NCBI RefSeq assembly: GCF_000711875.1
Contig: NZ_JONM01000005.1
Span: 234,976 to 298,975 of the forward strand
Length of the DNA: 64,000 nt
Origin: Andreprevotia chitinilytica DSM 18519
GTDB taxonomy: Bacteria > Pseudomonadota > Gammaproteobacteria > Burkholderiales > Chitinibacteraceae
Direction of reading: 5' to 3'
Shown here piece by piece: positions 18,346-27,564 of the stretch. The position numbers and the translations under genes were made by a program. Numbering within the stretch: the stretch's first letter is position 1; every line of letters begins with the position of its first letter. A model generated the notes under the pieces. That model saw only the letters and a list, made by a program, of their open reading frames with translations. It was not told the DNA's origin and ran no database searches.

Positions 18346-19341
18346 TCAGAAGTTGCCGAAATTGCCACTCCACAGCGGCGGTTCCGCCATGCGGGTGATC
18401 TGGTCGCTGAGCATGGCGATCTGCTCCTGCCAGTAATGCGGCGTGCCAAACCACGGAAAAGCGGCAGGGAAGGCCGGGTCATCCCAACGGCGGGCCAGCC
18501 AGGCGCTGTAGTGGATCAGCCGTAGCGTGCGCAGCGCCTCGATCAGATGCAGCTCGCGAGTATCGAACTCCATGAAACACTCATAGCCAGCCAACACGTC
18601 GGTCAGCTTGCGGCGCATCTCGTCGCGGTCGCCGCCGAGCAGCATCCACAAATCCTGAATCGCCGGGCCGGTGCAGCAGTCGTCCAGATCGACGAAGTGC
18701 GGGCCGGCATCGGTCCACAGCACGTTGCCCGGATGGCAGTCGCCATGCAGGCGGATGTTGCTGACCTTGCCTGCGCGCTCGAATGCCGCCCGCACCCCAT
18801 CCAGCACCGCATTGACTGCGGCGGTGTAGTTGGCGATCAGTTCTTGCGGGATGAAGTTGTTCGCCAGCAGGAAATCACGCGGCGCTTCGCCCCAGGTGGC
18901 GATGTCCAGCGTGAGCCGATGCTGGAATGGTTTGGCCGCGCCGAGTGCATGAATCCGCCCGATGAAGCGGCCGAGCCATTCCAGCGTGGCCGGGTCATCC
19001 AGCTCCGGCGCTCGCCCGCCATGCCGCTCAAATAGGGCAAAGCGGTAGTCGGCGTGTTCCAGTAGCGTATTGCCATTAATCGAGAGCGGCGCGACGACCG
19101 GAATTTCGGCGGCCGCCAGCTCGTGGGCGAAGGCGTGTTCTTCTTCGATGGCGGCGGTGGTCCAGCGGCCAGGGCGATAGAACTTGGCGATCAGCGCCGG
19201 GCCGTCTTCTTGCCCGACCTGATAAACGCGGTTTTCAAAGCTGTTGAGTGCCAGCAGGCGGCCATCGCAACGATGACCGGTGGCATCGACTGCATCCATG
19301 ATGCAGTCGGGTGTAAGTTGGGCGTACGGAGCAGGAGTCAT
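18346..19341 (-). CDS. srkA: SrkA/YihE-family stress response kinase
   Basis: A 331-residue aminoglycoside-phosphotransferase-fold kinase, matching E. coli YihE/SrkA (328). The catalytic loop HGDCHPGN gives D201 and N206, and D218 lies in FVDLDD. The N-terminus (LTPDCIMDAVDATG, LNSFENRVYQV) is also typical, which is why ATG 19341 was chosen over an upstream in-frame ATG. SrkA is a Ser/Thr kinase that counteracts stress-induced programmed death in E. coli. It is convergent with tilS, 18 bp apart, with no hairpin between. Confidence 0.93.
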   Translation of the reverse strand: MTPAPYAQLTPDCIMDAVDATGHRCDGRLLALNSFENRVYQVGQEDGPALIAKFYRPGRWTTAAIEEEHAFAHELAAAEIPVVAPLSINGNTLLEHADYRFALFERHGGRAPELDDPATLEWLGRFIGRIHALGAAKPFQHRLTLDIATWGEAPRDFLLANNFIPQELIANYTAAVNAVLDGVRAAFERAGKVSNIRLHGDCHPGNVLWTDAGPHFVDLDDCCTGPAIQDLWMLLGGDRDEMRRKLTDVLAGYECFMEFDTRELHLIEALRTLRLIHYSAWLARRWDDPAFPAAFPWFGTPHYWQEQIAMLSDQITRMAEPPLWSGNFGNF

Positions 19342-19432
19342 GGACGGATTGTACTCGCGCCCTACATTGCGCAAGCAGCTATCCCGCGTGGTCACATCGG
19401 TGAAATATGCAGGATGGATGCTCCATAGTTCT

Positions 19433-19528
19433 CCCCAGGCAACGGGGATTGGGCTGGTAGCAAGTTGTGGACAACTCAGCTAAGTGCCTGAGGCGACAGG
19501 GGTGAAGTTAGGCCGGTCAGTTTTTGGG
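19433..19528 (+). repeat. Copy R1 of a three-copy intergenic repeat
   Basis: Begins CCCCAGG-N4-CGGGGA, then carries TTGTGGACAA and CTAAGTGCCTGAGG. It aligns colinearly with copies at 20617 and 20819. The nine-base TGTGGACAA (19466-19474) is the complement of TTGTCCACA, a relaxed DnaA-box sequence. It lies upstream of the oxidoreductase gene. Confidence 0.6.
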
Positions 19529-19597
19529 CAGCGCAGTTGCCGAGCTGTGCCTATGCTTACGGGTTAATAAACAGCAATAGAAGCAAGAGGATTCGCC

Positions 19598-20611
19598 ATG
19601 TCGAACCAGCCCGATACGCAGCAGCACCCGATCAAGCTCGGCCTGATCGGGACCGGTGTCGCCGCGCGCGAGTTGCACTGGCCTGCATTGCAACGCGCGC
19701 ACGATGCAGTCGAATTGGTGGCGGTCTGTAACCGCAGTGCAGAAAAAGCGCAGGCCTTCGCTGAAATGGCGGGCGGCGTGGCCTGGTACACCGATTGGGA
19801 CGCGTTCCTTGCGCATCCAGGGCTGGAAGCAGTGGATATCGTGTTGCCAGTCACCGAGAACGTCCGCGCTACGCAGGCTGCGCTGATGGCCGGTAAACAT
19901 GTGCTGGTCGAGAAACCGCTCGCCGCCACACCAGAAGAGGCACGCTGGATGCTGGCATTGGCCGGCAAGCATCCGGGGCAGGTCACCATGGTGGCGGAAA
20001 ACCTGCGTTACAGCGCCGCCATGCTGCATATCAAGGCTTGGCTGGCTTCCGGGGCTGCGGGCAGGACTTACGCGCTGCATTGGCGTCTGGCGGCGCATAT
20101 GCAGCCGGATAACCGCTTCATTGCCAGCGGCTGGCGCACCAACGATGCGTTTCCGGGTGGCCTGCTGCTCGATGCCGGTGTGCATTACACCGCCGCCGCG
20201 CAAATGCTGTTGGGCGATATCACCAGCGCCCGCATCCTGCCTAGCCAGAGCACCAATCACCTTGGGCGTTGGGATGGCGCGAGCTTGCAGTTCGACACCG
20301 CCTCGGGCGCACACGGCACCATGAATCTGTACTTTGCTGCAGCCGGGCTGACTGATTTCAAGCTGGAGGTGCTGGCCGAGTACGGCACCGCGACCTTCGA
20401 TGGCCGGCATGTGGTGTTATATGGCGCTGATGGTAGCCGGATCGAAGCGGATTTCGCCGACGACGATTTTGGCTATGCGGCCGAGCTGCGTGATTTCGCA
20501 GCGGCGATCCGCACCGGCCGCCCGGTTGCCAGCACGGTAGAGCAGGCTTGGCACGATATGCAGGTGTGGTCCGCCACCCTGGCGCGGCCGGGAGAAGTGA
20601 TCCACTTCTGA
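19598..20611 (+). CDS. Gfo/Idh/MocA-family NAD(P)-dependent oxidoreductase
   Basis: A 337-residue protein with an N-terminal Rossmann fold (LGLIGTGVAARELH near residue 11-24; EKPLA near 104) and the family C-terminal domain, including GGLLLDAGVHYTAAAQMLLGD. The EKP lysine is the family catalytic residue, and the H in DAGVHY is the family catalytic histidine. Members oxidise sugars, inositols or related polyols; the substrate cannot be read from the sequence. It stands alone between two blocks of repeats, followed by a strong terminator, so it is a one-gene unit. An AAGAGG element precedes the ATG. Confidence 0.85.
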   Translation: MSNQPDTQQHPIKLGLIGTGVAARELHWPALQRAHDAVELVAVCNRSAEKAQAFAEMAGGVAWYTDWDAFLAHPGLEAVDIVLPVTENVRATQAALMAGKHVLVEKPLAATPEEARWMLALAGKHPGQVTMVAENLRYSAAMLHIKAWLASGAAGRTYALHWRLAAHMQPDNRFIASGWRTNDAFPGGLLLDAGVHYTAAAQMLLGDITSARILPSQSTNHLGRWDGASLQFDTASGAHGTMNLYFAAAGLTDFKLEVLAEYGTATFDGRHVVLYGADGSRIEADFADDDFGYAAELRDFAAAIRTGRPVASTVEQAWHDMQVWSATLARPGEVIHF

Positions 20612-20616
20612 ATTGC

Positions 20617-20711
20617 CCCCAGCCTATGGGGAGGGAAGTGCGGACAAGCTGTGGACAGCACCCTTAAGTGCTTGAGTTGGTAGGCCTTTAATGGGCTGAC
20701 TATATTTTGTG
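20617..20711 (+). repeat. Copy R2 of the three-copy intergenic repeat
   Basis: Starts six bases after the oxidoreductase stop. Shares CCCCAGNNNNNGGGGAGGG, AGTGCGGACAA, TGTGGACAG and TTAAGTGCTTGAG with R3, and more weakly with R1. The 3' part (TAGGCCTTTAATGGGCTGAC) corresponds in position to the terminator stem of R3 but pairs poorly. Confidence 0.65.
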
Positions 20712-20818
20712 CGATGCGGGTTTTAGTGGGATTCAGCCCTGCTGAAATACCGTTTTTCCCCCGTTTTCGCAGAGTTGTCCCCAGCCGGCAGTTCAATTCA
20801 GCCCCGTTGGTGGGTTTT

Positions 20819-20914
20819 CCCCAGCGAGTGGGGAGGGCAGTGCGGACAACTTGTGGATAGGGGCCCTAAATGGTTGAACGGGCAGGCTTTTAAAGGCCTG
20901 CCCGTTTTTTGTGC
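20819..20914 (+). repeat. Copy R3 of the three-copy intergenic repeat
   Basis: Shares GGGGAGGGNAGTGCGGACAA with R2. It carries CTTGTGGATAG (complement CTATCCACAAG, close to the DnaA box TTATCCACA), and ends in a perfect terminator hairpin. It lies 25 bp from the end of the convergent chemoreceptor gene. Confidence 0.65.
20877..20910 (+). terminator. Rho-independent terminator (end of R3)
   Basis: A perfect 11-bp stem AACGGGCAGGC / GCCTGCCCGTT over an 8-base loop is followed by TTTTTT. It serves rightward transcription from the oxidoreductase gene; on the other strand there is no U-run. Confidence 0.88.
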
Positions 20915-20938
20915 AGTGGGATTGATCCAGTGGGCGAA

Positions 20939-22552
20939 TCACAGCCGGTAGCGGGCAACCTCGCGCTGCATCTCGGCCGCCAGCTGGTCGAGTTGTCCGG
21001 CCGAGCCGGCAGTGCGCTGCGCGGCGGCGCTGCTTTCCTCGCTCATCTGCGCGATGCGTTCCACCAGATGCGCGATATTCGTGCTGGCAGCACTTTGCTC
21101 GCGGATTGCACCACTGATGTCGCCCACGCGCTCGACGACCTCGTTCGATCCCTCGCGGATCGTGCTGATCGCCTCGCCGGCCTGGCGGGCTTGCTGCACG
21201 CCGTCTTCCACCTGTTCAACCACTTGTTCCATGCCGCTGACCGCGCGGGTGGCGCTGTCCTGAATGCTGACGATGGTGGTGGCGATCTCCCGGGTGGAGG
21301 AGGTGGTGCGTTCAGCCAGCTTGCGTACTTCATCGGCCACCACGGCGAAGCCTCGGCCGAGCTCGCCGGCCCGGGCGGCTTCGATGGCGGCGTTCAAGGC
21401 CAGCAGATTGGTCTGATCGGCAATGTCCTTGATGGTGTTGACCACGGCGCTGATATTGGCGCTCTGTTCGCGCAGCACGTCGATCTGGCTGGCAGCATCG
21501 CGCACCGTGCTGGCAATGCCATCGATGCGGGTTACGGTGGCGTCGATCACGTCCGCACCGGCACGGGCTTGCTGGCCGGATTGGCGAGCCAGCTCGTCAG
21601 CTTCGCCCGTGCGGTCGGCGATGTGGTTGATGCTGACGGTCACTTCTTCCACCGTCGCTGCCATGCTGCTGGAGGCTTCGCTGGTATGGCCGGCATTCTT
21701 GGACATCTCGTTGGCGGAGCGGCTCATCTCATTCGCAGCTTGTGACACATTGCCGATGCGGCTGGAGATTTCCTTCAGGCTACCCTGCATGCGCTCCAGC
21801 AGCCGGTTGAAGGCAGCGACGGTTTCGCCGATTTCGTCGCGGCTCGTTACCGGCACGCGTTGGGTGAAGTCGAGGCTCGTTTCGATCTGGCTGACGGTGC
21901 GTTGCAGCGCCTTCAGCGGCGAGCGAATCGAGCGCAACAGCACCAGTCCAAAGCCGATCAGCGCCACTAGCGCGACCAACGTCGCTGAAATCAGCACGAT
22001 TTTGCCGCTGCGTTGGCCTTGGTGGACTTCGGCCACCTGCTTGTGCGCACCTTCGATGTTGTAGTCGGTGAGCTTCTGCAGCACCGCTTCTGCTGCGACG
22101 GCGGCATCACGGCCCTTGCTGGTCATCAACATTTGCGCGGTGGCAATGTCCCCGTCCTTGGATGCCTTGCGCAGCTGATCATAGATCTGGCTGAACTCGG
22201 TGATGCGCGCCTTGAAGTCGCCGAAGTTCTTGCGGTCGGTCTCCTCGGCAATCGTGCTCTCATAGGCTTTCATGGCGGCGGTGAGCGCTTTGCGCTGCTC
22301 ATCGATGGTGCTGCCGAGCTTGTCCTTGTCGAGCGGGTTTTGCTCGGCCACATACTGGTTGGTGAGGATCTGCTCGACCTTGTAGGCGTTGTTGATCTGG
22401 TAGACCCGCACCAGTCCGTCGACCGCAACATCGGACATGAAATCCACGCTGGCGGACGTGCTATTGAATTTGACGAGCGCCGTTCCGCCGACGAGCACCA
22501 GCGCTGCGACCGCCAGAGCAATCAACGCGCCGAGTTTCTGACCGATGTTCAT
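20939..22552 (-). CDS. Methyl-accepting chemotaxis protein (Tar-like topology)
   Basis: A 537-residue chemoreceptor. A first membrane helix (about 8-30), a four-helix-bundle periplasmic sensor of about 155 residues (MCP_signal 4HB type), a second membrane helix (about 190-210), HAMP, and a cytoplasmic signalling coiled coil with hairpin tip [19 protein letters not shown]. No C-terminal CheR-binding pentapeptide is present (ends REVARYRL). The ligand is unknown. ATG 22552 is chosen because the N-terminal membrane helix follows directly; an upstream in-frame ATG would add 31 non-conserved residues. Confidence 0.94.
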   Translation of the reverse strand: MNIGQKLGALIALAVAALVLVGGTALVKFNSTSASVDFMSDVAVDGLVRVYQINNAYKVEQILTNQYVAEQNPLDKDKLGSTIDEQRKALTAAMKAYESTIAEETDRKNFGDFKARITEFSQIYDQLRKASKDGDIATAQMLMTSKGRDAAVAAEAVLQKLTDYNIEGAHKQVAEVHQGQRSGKIVLISATLVALVALIGFGLVLLRSIRSPLKALQRTVSQIETSLDFTQRVPVTSRDEIGETVAAFNRLLERMQGSLKEISSRIGNVSQAANEMSRSANEMSKNAGHTSEASSSMAATVEEVTVSINHIADRTGEADELARQSGQQARAGADVIDATVTRIDGIASTVRDAASQIDVLREQSANISAVVNTIKDIADQTNLLALNAAIEAARAGELGRGFAVVADEVRKLAERTTSSTREIATTIVSIQDSATRAVSGMEQVVEQVEDGVQQARQAGEAISTIREGSNEVVERVGDISGAIREQSAASTNIAHLVERIAQMSEESSAAAQRTAGSAGQLDQLAAEMQREVARYRL

Positions 22553-22708
22553 TCCATGACCTCTGCATACCTTGAATTGGCCGACCGGACATCCGGTGTT
22601 ATGCCTTTGTCGTTGCATCGTAGGCAGGGTGCGGAGCTGCGCCAATAAGGGGTTTAACGGGGTGGGTTTGCCCCGGTTTGGTGCGTTGTGGCTCGTTTGG
22701 TGTTTGAA

Positions 22709-22821
22709 GCGTCGCTAGAAAAACCCAGCGTAGCGGTGCTGGCAAGGCGTGCGAAGCGTAGACAGTACTTCATGTACGGCAAGCGAGCACAACGCCGCCA
22801 GCAGGGTTTTGCTAGTGACGC
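22709..22821. repeat. 113-bp palindromic MITE-like element
   Basis: Ends GCGTCGCTAGAAAAACCC and GGGTTTTGCTAGTGACGC are inverted repeats matching at 16 of 18 positions. Inner GCTGGC/GCCAGC and GTAC-TTCAT-GTAC pairs continue the cruciform. It has no coding capacity. The right end abuts the argO stop codon with no base between. Confidence 0.72.
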
Positions 22822-23433
22822 TCAGCAGAAGGTTTTGATCAACGTCCACGCAATGCCAAACATCATGACCGCGATCAGCAGGTCGAGGATGCGCCACGCC
22901 GCTGGCTTCTTGAACAGCGGGGTGAGCTGGCTGGCGCCAAATGCGAGCGAGAAGAACCAGATGAAGGAGAAGCCGACCGCGCCGGCCAGGAAGATCGGCC
23001 GATCCGCCACCGGTTGCTGCGCGCCGATGCCGCCGACCAGCACGATGGTATCGAGCAGCGCATGCGGGTTCAGGACTGAAAACCCGAGCGCGGCGATTAC
23101 CACGGCTTTCGGATTGGCGAGGCCTTGATTGGCGTCGGGCGATAGCGTGCCCGGATGCACGGCTTTTTTCAGCGCCATGGCGCCGTACCAGGTGACGAAG
23201 ATCGCGCCGCCAATCGCCATCCAGTGTTGCAGGCCGGGCGCGGCGGCAAGCAGCTCGCCCATGCCGGCCACGCCGGCGCTCATCAAGACCAGATCGCACA
23301 ATGAGCAGACAAGCGCGGTCAGAAACATGTAGCGACGGGCGATACCTTGCCGGAGTACGAAGGCGTTTTGCGCGCCGACGGCCATGATCAGGCTGGCGGT
23401 GAGCGCCATGCCATTGAGAAAAGAAGCGAACAT
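22822..23433 (-). CDS. argO: LysE/ArgO-family amino acid exporter
   Basis: A 203-residue membrane protein with six predicted helices and the LysE/ArgO signature GAQNAFVLRQGI near residues 20-31; ALGFSVLNPHALLDT (near 114-128) is the conserved second-half motif. ArgO exports arginine (and the toxic analogue canavanine), LysE exports lysine and arginine. The NPHALLDT and AQNAFVLRQG segments favour the ArgO side. Its stop codon is directly followed by a palindromic repeat. No LysG/ArgP-type regulator lies next to it. Confidence 0.88.
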   Translation of the reverse strand: MFASFLNGMALTASLIMAVGAQNAFVLRQGIARRYMFLTALVCSLCDLVLMSAGVAGMGELLAAAPGLQHWMAIGGAIFVTWYGAMALKKAVHPGTLSPDANQGLANPKAVVIAALGFSVLNPHALLDTIVLVGGIGAQQPVADRPIFLAGAVGFSFIWFFSLAFGASQLTPLFKKPAAWRILDLLIAVMMFGIAWTLIKTFC

Positions 23434-23520
23434 GCGGAGGACTGGTTTGCGGAAAAGCGATCAAGGCTAAGTGGCGTTGCCATACCTTGCAAGCGGGGGC
23501 ATCCCGCATCCAGACTGCTC

Positions 23521-23583
23521 ACACCTCACACCTCACACCTCACACCTCACACCTCACACCTCACACCTCACACCTCACACCTC
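23521..23583 (+). repeat. Heptamer array, nine perfect copies of ACACCTC
   Basis: Nine exact tandem copies of ACACCTC. Read on the minus strand the unit is GAGGTGT, so the last two codons (GAG GTG) and the TGA stop of the dioxygenase gene lie inside the array. A sister array with unit ACGCCTC is at 27661. Confidence 0.95.
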
Positions 23584-24255
23584 AGCCCAGAGCCGCAGCA
23601 GGTTGTGATAGTGGCTGGTGAGCGCCACGACCTCGTCACAATCGCCGGTCTTGCGCTTCAGTTTCTGGATCGTCGTATCCAGATTGAACAACATGGTGCG
23701 CTGCCAGTCGTCGCGAACCATGCTTTGCACCCAAAAGAACGATGCCACCCGTACGCCACGGGTGATCGGCTCGACCCGGTGCAGGCTGGTGGAAGGGTAG
23801 AGGATCAAGTCGCCAGCCGGCAGCTTGGCCGAATGGGTGCCGTAGAGGTCATCCACTGACAGCTCACCGCCGTCGTAGTCATCGGGATCACTCAGGAACA
23901 GGGTGCACGACAGATCAGTGCGAAGGTGCTCCCCGTGGCGATTGCCTTTGCGGATGGCGTTATCGACGTGGTTGCCGAAGGTTTCACCTTCGCCATACCG
24001 GTTGAACAGGGGGGGGACGATCTTGTGTGGTAGCGCCGCCGAGATGAACAGCGGCGCTTGCGCCAGCGCGGTTTCGATGGTGTGCCCAAGCTGCCGGGCA
24101 AGCGGCGATCCCTCCGCCAGTTGATGATTGTTTTTAACGCGGGCGGATTGGTAACCGGCGGTGACTTTGCCATCGACCCAAGTGGCTTGATCCAGCAACC
24201 GGCAGAATTCGGTGACCTGTTCGCGGGTCAGCACGGCGGGAATATGCAGCATCAT
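23575..24255 (-). CDS. piuC: PKHD-type Fe(II)/2-oxoglutarate hydroxylase (PiuC/YbiX)
   Basis: A 226-residue PKHD-type dioxygenase. The iron ligands are H96 and D98 (NHVDNA) and H159 (SLHRVEP), with R169 (GVRVASFFW) for 2-oxoglutarate, all in expected order. PiuC homologues are iron-repressed and usually sit beside TonB siderophore receptors, where they may help iron release; no receptor gene is near here. The final two residues (EV) and the stop are encoded by a heptamer array, so the natural C-terminus may have been altered by the repeat. ATG 24255 or 24252. Confidence 0.9.
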   Translation of the reverse strand: MMLHIPAVLTREQVTEFCRLLDQATWVDGKVTAGYQSARVKNNHQLAEGSPLARQLGHTIETALAQAPLFISAALPHKIVPPLFNRYGEGETFGNHVDNAIRKGNRHGEHLRTDLSCTLFLSDPDDYDGGELSVDDLYGTHSAKLPAGDLILYPSTSLHRVEPITRGVRVASFFWVQSMVRDDWQRTMLFNLDTTIQKLKRKTGDCDEVVALTSHYHNLLRLWAEV

Positions 24256-24352
24256 GGAGTTGGTCCTTGATCATGCCGCTGAGAAGGGGCTGCTTGGTCT
24301 TTATAGCTGGAGGGGCGAATTTGCTCGCGATGGCGCAGGATTCCAACCGCCC

Positions 24353-24390
24353 AAAAAAAGCGCCGTTCTCCTGAGGGGGGGATGGCGCTT
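24353..24390 (-). terminator. Rho-independent terminator after the DUF4399 gene
   Basis: On the minus strand AAGCGCC pairs with GGCGCTT over a 19-base loop and is followed by a run of seven T. It lies about 50 bp after the stop of the DUF4399 gene. Confidence 0.65.
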
Positions 24391-24439
24391 GGTTTGAACG
24401 TGAATGACCGGTGTGGGCAGATGCCCATGTCCAGATTGA

Positions 24440-24877
24440 TTACTTGACGGTCACCGTGATTTTCTCCGAGATCACCGGCGGATCGTGCGGCAGGTGAAAT
24501 TTGTCGCCGATCAACAGCTGCAAGGTGTGTTTGCCGGGCGGCAAGGTGAGCTCGGTTTCAGTCTGGCCTTGGCCAAAGTGGCGGATATGTTCCGTCATCG
24601 GCAGCGGCTGATTCATCGCCGGCAACTCAGCCAGATCGATCAACAGGTGGTGATGGCCGGTGGTCGGGTTATCCACGCCCACTGGCGCGACCCCCATGCC
24701 TTTGAGGCCGAATCTGACGGTGAAGGTCTTATCCACCACCGCGCCATCGGCCGGGGTGATGAAATAGGCCTTTGCACCGGTCGGTGCCTTGGTGCGTGGC
24801 AAGTCGTCCGCTACTGCGCAGGTGATTGCGCCGATCAGCAGCGCGGCCAGCCCGAGGCGGGGCAAGGTGATATTCAT
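24440..24877 (-). CDS. Secreted DUF4399-domain protein
   Basis: A 145-residue exported protein. Residues 1-23 form a signal peptide (LGLAALLIGAITCAVA), followed by a DUF4399-type beta domain with AYFITPADGAVVDKTFTVRFGLKGMGVAPVG, the TGHHHLLID segment and LPPGKHTLQLLIGDKFH. Several histidines (HHH near 74-76) suggest metal contact, but no function has been assigned to the family. ATG 24877 is chosen because the signal peptide begins there. It stands alone with its own terminator. Confidence 0.82.
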   Translation of the reverse strand: MNITLPRLGLAALLIGAITCAVADDLPRTKAPTGAKAYFITPADGAVVDKTFTVRFGLKGMGVAPVGVDNPTTGHHHLLIDLAELPAMNQPLPMTEHIRHFGQGQTETELTLPPGKHTLQLLIGDKFHLPHDPPVISEKITVTVK

Positions 24878-24973
24878 GGGGGCTCCATTCGCGTGTGTGG
24901 GATACACGAAGACTAGCCCCCGACCGGCAAGTTCGCGTCCATTATCGGGAGGCCGGGACAGCGCGAGCATGCG

Positions 24974-25558
24974 TTACGGATACAGCTTTTCGTGCTTCTC
25001 CAGCATCTGAACGAACTGCTGAATTTTCCTGGCGCGGGTCTCGGCTTTCTTGACGGTCTGAATCCGAAACAGCATCGCGAAGCGATTCTGGCGATCCAGC
25101 GTGGCGAAAAACGCCTTGGCCGTGGCGTTGGCATCCAATGCCTGCTGGAAGTCATCCGGCACGGTTGATTGACTGGCCGATGCATAGGCCGCCTGCCAGC
25201 GGCCATCGCTTTGCGCACGTTCGATTTCCCGCTGCCCGGCTGGCATCATCCGGCCGCTTTCGATCAATGCCAGCGCTTTATCCCGGTTGATTTGCGACCA
25301 GATACTTTTTGCGGAGCGTGGCGTGAATTTCTGCAGCCAGTAATGCGCGTTGTCCGGCTTCTTCTGGCCGTCGATCCAGCCGTAACACAGGGCGACTTCA
25401 ATTGCTTCAGCATACGAAACCGATGCTTGGTCAGCGCCTTTCTTGGCCAGCCTCAGCCATAGGCCCGTCGAGGTTGCATGGTTCTCTGCCAGCCATGTTT
25501 GCCAAGCGTCCTGATGCTCGAATTGCAGGATCGGCTGCTCGTTCAAGGTATTGCCCAT
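24974..25558 (-). CDS. YdeI/OmpD-associated family protein
   Basis: A 194-residue protein typical of the YdeI/OmpD-associated (bacteriocin-protection) family: ATSTGLWLRLAKKG, YAEAIEVALCYGWIDGQ, FTPRSAKSIWSQINRDKALALIESGRMMPAGQREIE, and a C-terminal RIQTVKKAETRARKIQQFVQMLEKHEKLYP. The biochemical role is unknown. ATG 25558 is chosen since MGNTLNEQP begins the conserved part. It lies downstream of trmJ on the same strand, 32 bp away. Confidence 0.85.
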   Translation of the reverse strand: MGNTLNEQPILQFEHQDAWQTWLAENHATSTGLWLRLAKKGADQASVSYAEAIEVALCYGWIDGQKKPDNAHYWLQKFTPRSAKSIWSQINRDKALALIESGRMMPAGQREIERAQSDGRWQAAYASASQSTVPDDFQQALDANATAKAFFATLDRQNRFAMLFRIQTVKKAETRARKIQQFVQMLEKHEKLYP

Positions 25559-25590
25559 GATTCGTGCTCCCTTTGCCTGCACTCGTACGA

Positions 25591-26370
25591 TCACGCGTCT
25601 GTTTTACCGGGTGGTAACGGCTTGCGCTCGAACTCCACCGCCGCCCGGCAAATACCGCGCAGGATGTCGACTTCCTCTTGTTCCAGATGGGTGCGCAAAA
25701 ACAGCCGGCGCAGGCGCGGCATCAGGCGCTTGGGGGCGTGCGGGCGCAAAAAGCCGATGGTGATCAGCGTTTCTTCCAGATGCTTGAAGAACAGCTCGAT
25801 GTATTCGTGGCTGGCGTAGTGGCGCTTTTCTTCGAGGTAACTCACGTCGTCCAGCAGCGTGGCGCGTAGCTCATAGGTGAGCACTTGCACGGCTTGCGAG
25901 AGGTTGAGGCTGGAGTAATCCGGATTGGTGGGGATGGTCACCATGCGGTTGCACTGGCGCACTTCATCCATGGTGAGGCCGCTCATTTCTGTGCCGAAGA
26001 CGAGGGCGATTTCGGTGCCGCTTTGTGCTTCGGCGATCAGCTCGGGCACCAGCTTGCGCGGGGTTTGCAGCGGCAGGGTCAGCTCGCGGCGGCGGGCGGT
26101 CATGGCGACCTGGATCGATGTGCCTTCCAGCGCTTTTTCGATGGAATCGACCACGATGGCGTTATCGAGCACGTCGTCCGCGCTGCTGGCGAGCGAGGTG
26201 GCGACCTCTGACGGGAATTCCTTCGGATTGACCAGATACAGCCGGGTCAGCCCCATGTTCTTCATGGCCCGCGCGGTCGAGCCGATATTGCCGGGGTGGC
26301 TGGTGTGGGAGAGCACGACGCGGATATTGGCGAGGCAATCGGTGGGGGACGGGGCAGGGCTGGACGACAT
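25591..26370 (-). CDS. trmJ: TrmJ, tRNA (cytidine/uridine-2'-O)-methyltransferase
   Basis: A 259-residue SPOUT methyltransferase (246 in E. coli). The N-terminal VVLSHTSHPGNIGSTARAMKNMGL carries the conserved N and R of the SpoU class; ALVFGTEMSGLTMDEVRQCNRMVTIPTNPDYSSLNLSQAVQVLTYEL forms the trefoil knot that binds S-adenosylmethionine. TrmJ methylates position 32 of several tRNAs. In many proteobacteria trmJ lies divergent from suhB, exactly as here (292 bp between starts). Confidence 0.96.
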   Translation of the reverse strand: MSSSPAPSPTDCLANIRVVLSHTSHPGNIGSTARAMKNMGLTRLYLVNPKEFPSEVATSLASSADDVLDNAIVVDSIEKALEGTSIQVAMTARRRELTLPLQTPRKLVPELIAEAQSGTEIALVFGTEMSGLTMDEVRQCNRMVTIPTNPDYSSLNLSQAVQVLTYELRATLLDDVSYLEEKRHYASHEYIELFFKHLEETLITIGFLRPHAPKRLMPRLRRLFLRTHLEQEEVDILRGICRAAVEFERKPLPPGKTDA

Positions 26371-26662
26371 GGCAGGGGGGATCAGCGCGGAGAGGATAAG
26401 CGCGGCATTTTACGCGGCTTCGAGGTTTGCCGTGCCGAAATGGGGTCGCTGGGGGCTGGCCGGTGGCATGACGTTGCTGCCAAGTGCTGCGTTGCAAGGT
26501 AGAATCGCGGAAATTTTGTTTTGAATCCGATCTTTAAAAGCTGTTTGGGCCGTACCCGAACACGACACTGCCGCATCTGATGTAGTTTGCCGATTTAGCC
26601 ATTCCTGATCAGGAGTGGGGCGGTTTCGTCGTTTTCAGCTTTGCCATAACAAGGAAATCGCC

Positions 26663-27445
26663 ATGCATCCGATGCTCAACACGGCCGTCCGCGCCGCCCG
26701 CCGTGCCGCCTCCGTCATTCAACGCGCTTCGAACAATCTCGACGTCATCACGACCGAGAAGAAAGGCCACAACGATTTCGTCTCCGAAGTCGACCGCGCC
26801 GCGGAGCAGGCGATCATCGAAACGATTCTTGAGGCGTATCCAAACCACGCGATCCACGCTGAAGAATCCGGCAATCAAGGCAATTCCGAATTCACCTGGA
26901 TCATCGACCCGCTCGATGGCACCACCAACTTCCTGCATGGCTTCCCGCAATACGCGGTATCGATTGCGCTCGAACACAAGGGCGTGATTACCCAAGCCGT
27001 CGTCTACGACCCGAACCGCAATGACCTCTTCACCGCCACGCGCGGCGTTGGCGCCTTCCTGAATGACCGCCGCATTCGTGTTTCCAAGGCACGTGAGTTG
27101 TCCGAAGCGCTGGTCGGCACCGGTTTTCCGTACACCAATTTCAAGAACCTCGATGTGTACCTGAACATCTTCCGCGACATGGCCCAAAAAGCCGCCGGCG
27201 TGCGCCGCCCTGGTGCCGCTGCGCTGGATCTGGCCTACGTGGCTTGCGGCCGCTTCGATGGCTTCTTTGAGTTCGATCTCAAACTGGTTGATATCGCGGC
27301 CGGCACGCTGCTGGTGCAAGAGGCCGGTGGCCTCGTCACCGATCTGAACGGCGAAGAGAAATTCCTCGAATCCGGCGACGTGCTGTGCGGTACGCCGCGT
27401 GTGTTTGGGCAGATGCTGCAAGTGATTCGCCAGCACATGAAGTGA
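26663..27445 (+). CDS. suhB: SuhB, inositol-1-monophosphatase family protein
   Basis: A 260-residue member of the inositol monophosphatase family (267 in E. coli). Metal ligands are in AEESG (E67) and [10 protein letters not shown] (D82, D85), and [20 protein letters not shown] is the second conserved block. SuhB also acts in the ribosomal RNA antitermination complex in E. coli. ATG 26663 follows AAGGAA by nine bases. The stop codon TGA starts a degenerate heptamer tract and a strong terminator lies 75 bp further on. Confidence 0.96.
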   Translation: MHPMLNTAVRAARRAASVIQRASNNLDVITTEKKGHNDFVSEVDRAAEQAIIETILEAYPNHAIHAEESGNQGNSEFTWIIDPLDGTTNFLHGFPQYAVSIALEHKGVITQAVVYDPNRNDLFTATRGVGAFLNDRRIRVSKARELSEALVGTGFPYTNFKNLDVYLNIFRDMAQKAAGVRRPGAAALDLAYVACGRFDGFFEFDLKLVDIAAGTLLVQEAGGLVTDLNGEEKFLESGDVLCGTPRVFGQMLQVIRQHMK

Positions 27446-27484
27446 GGTAGTAGAAGTGAGGGGATAGGTGTGAGGCGTGAGGTG
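27443..27484 (+). repeat. Degenerate heptamer tract starting at the suhB stop
   Basis: From the stop codon onward the sequence contains TGAGGTAG, AAGTGAGG, GTGTGAGGCG and TGAGGTG, that is, imperfect copies of the same GTGAGGY unit as the arrays at 23521 and 27661, in the same orientation relative to the gene it follows. Confidence 0.55.
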
Positions 27485-27519
27485 AACGACCTTGGCCTCG
27501 AGCGCCGATCTCTGCAATG

Positions 27520-27552
27520 AAAAAACGGGACGATTTTATCGTCCCGTTTTTT
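27520..27552. terminator. Bidirectional rho-independent terminator after suhB
   Basis: AAAAAACGGGACGA pairs with TCGTCCCGTTTTTT over a five-base loop, with A-run and U-run on both sides. Confidence 0.9.
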
Positions 27553-27564
27553 CTTCAAAACCAT

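Noticed and set aside
19466..20860. A replication origin from DnaA-box-like motifs
   Set aside because: Only three widely spaced sites are present, with no AT-rich unwinding region and no dnaA or dnaN gene nearby.
24304..24332. A single REP remnant GGGGCGAATTTGCTCGCGA
   Set aside because: Similar to the REP arm but too short and diverged to count as a feature.
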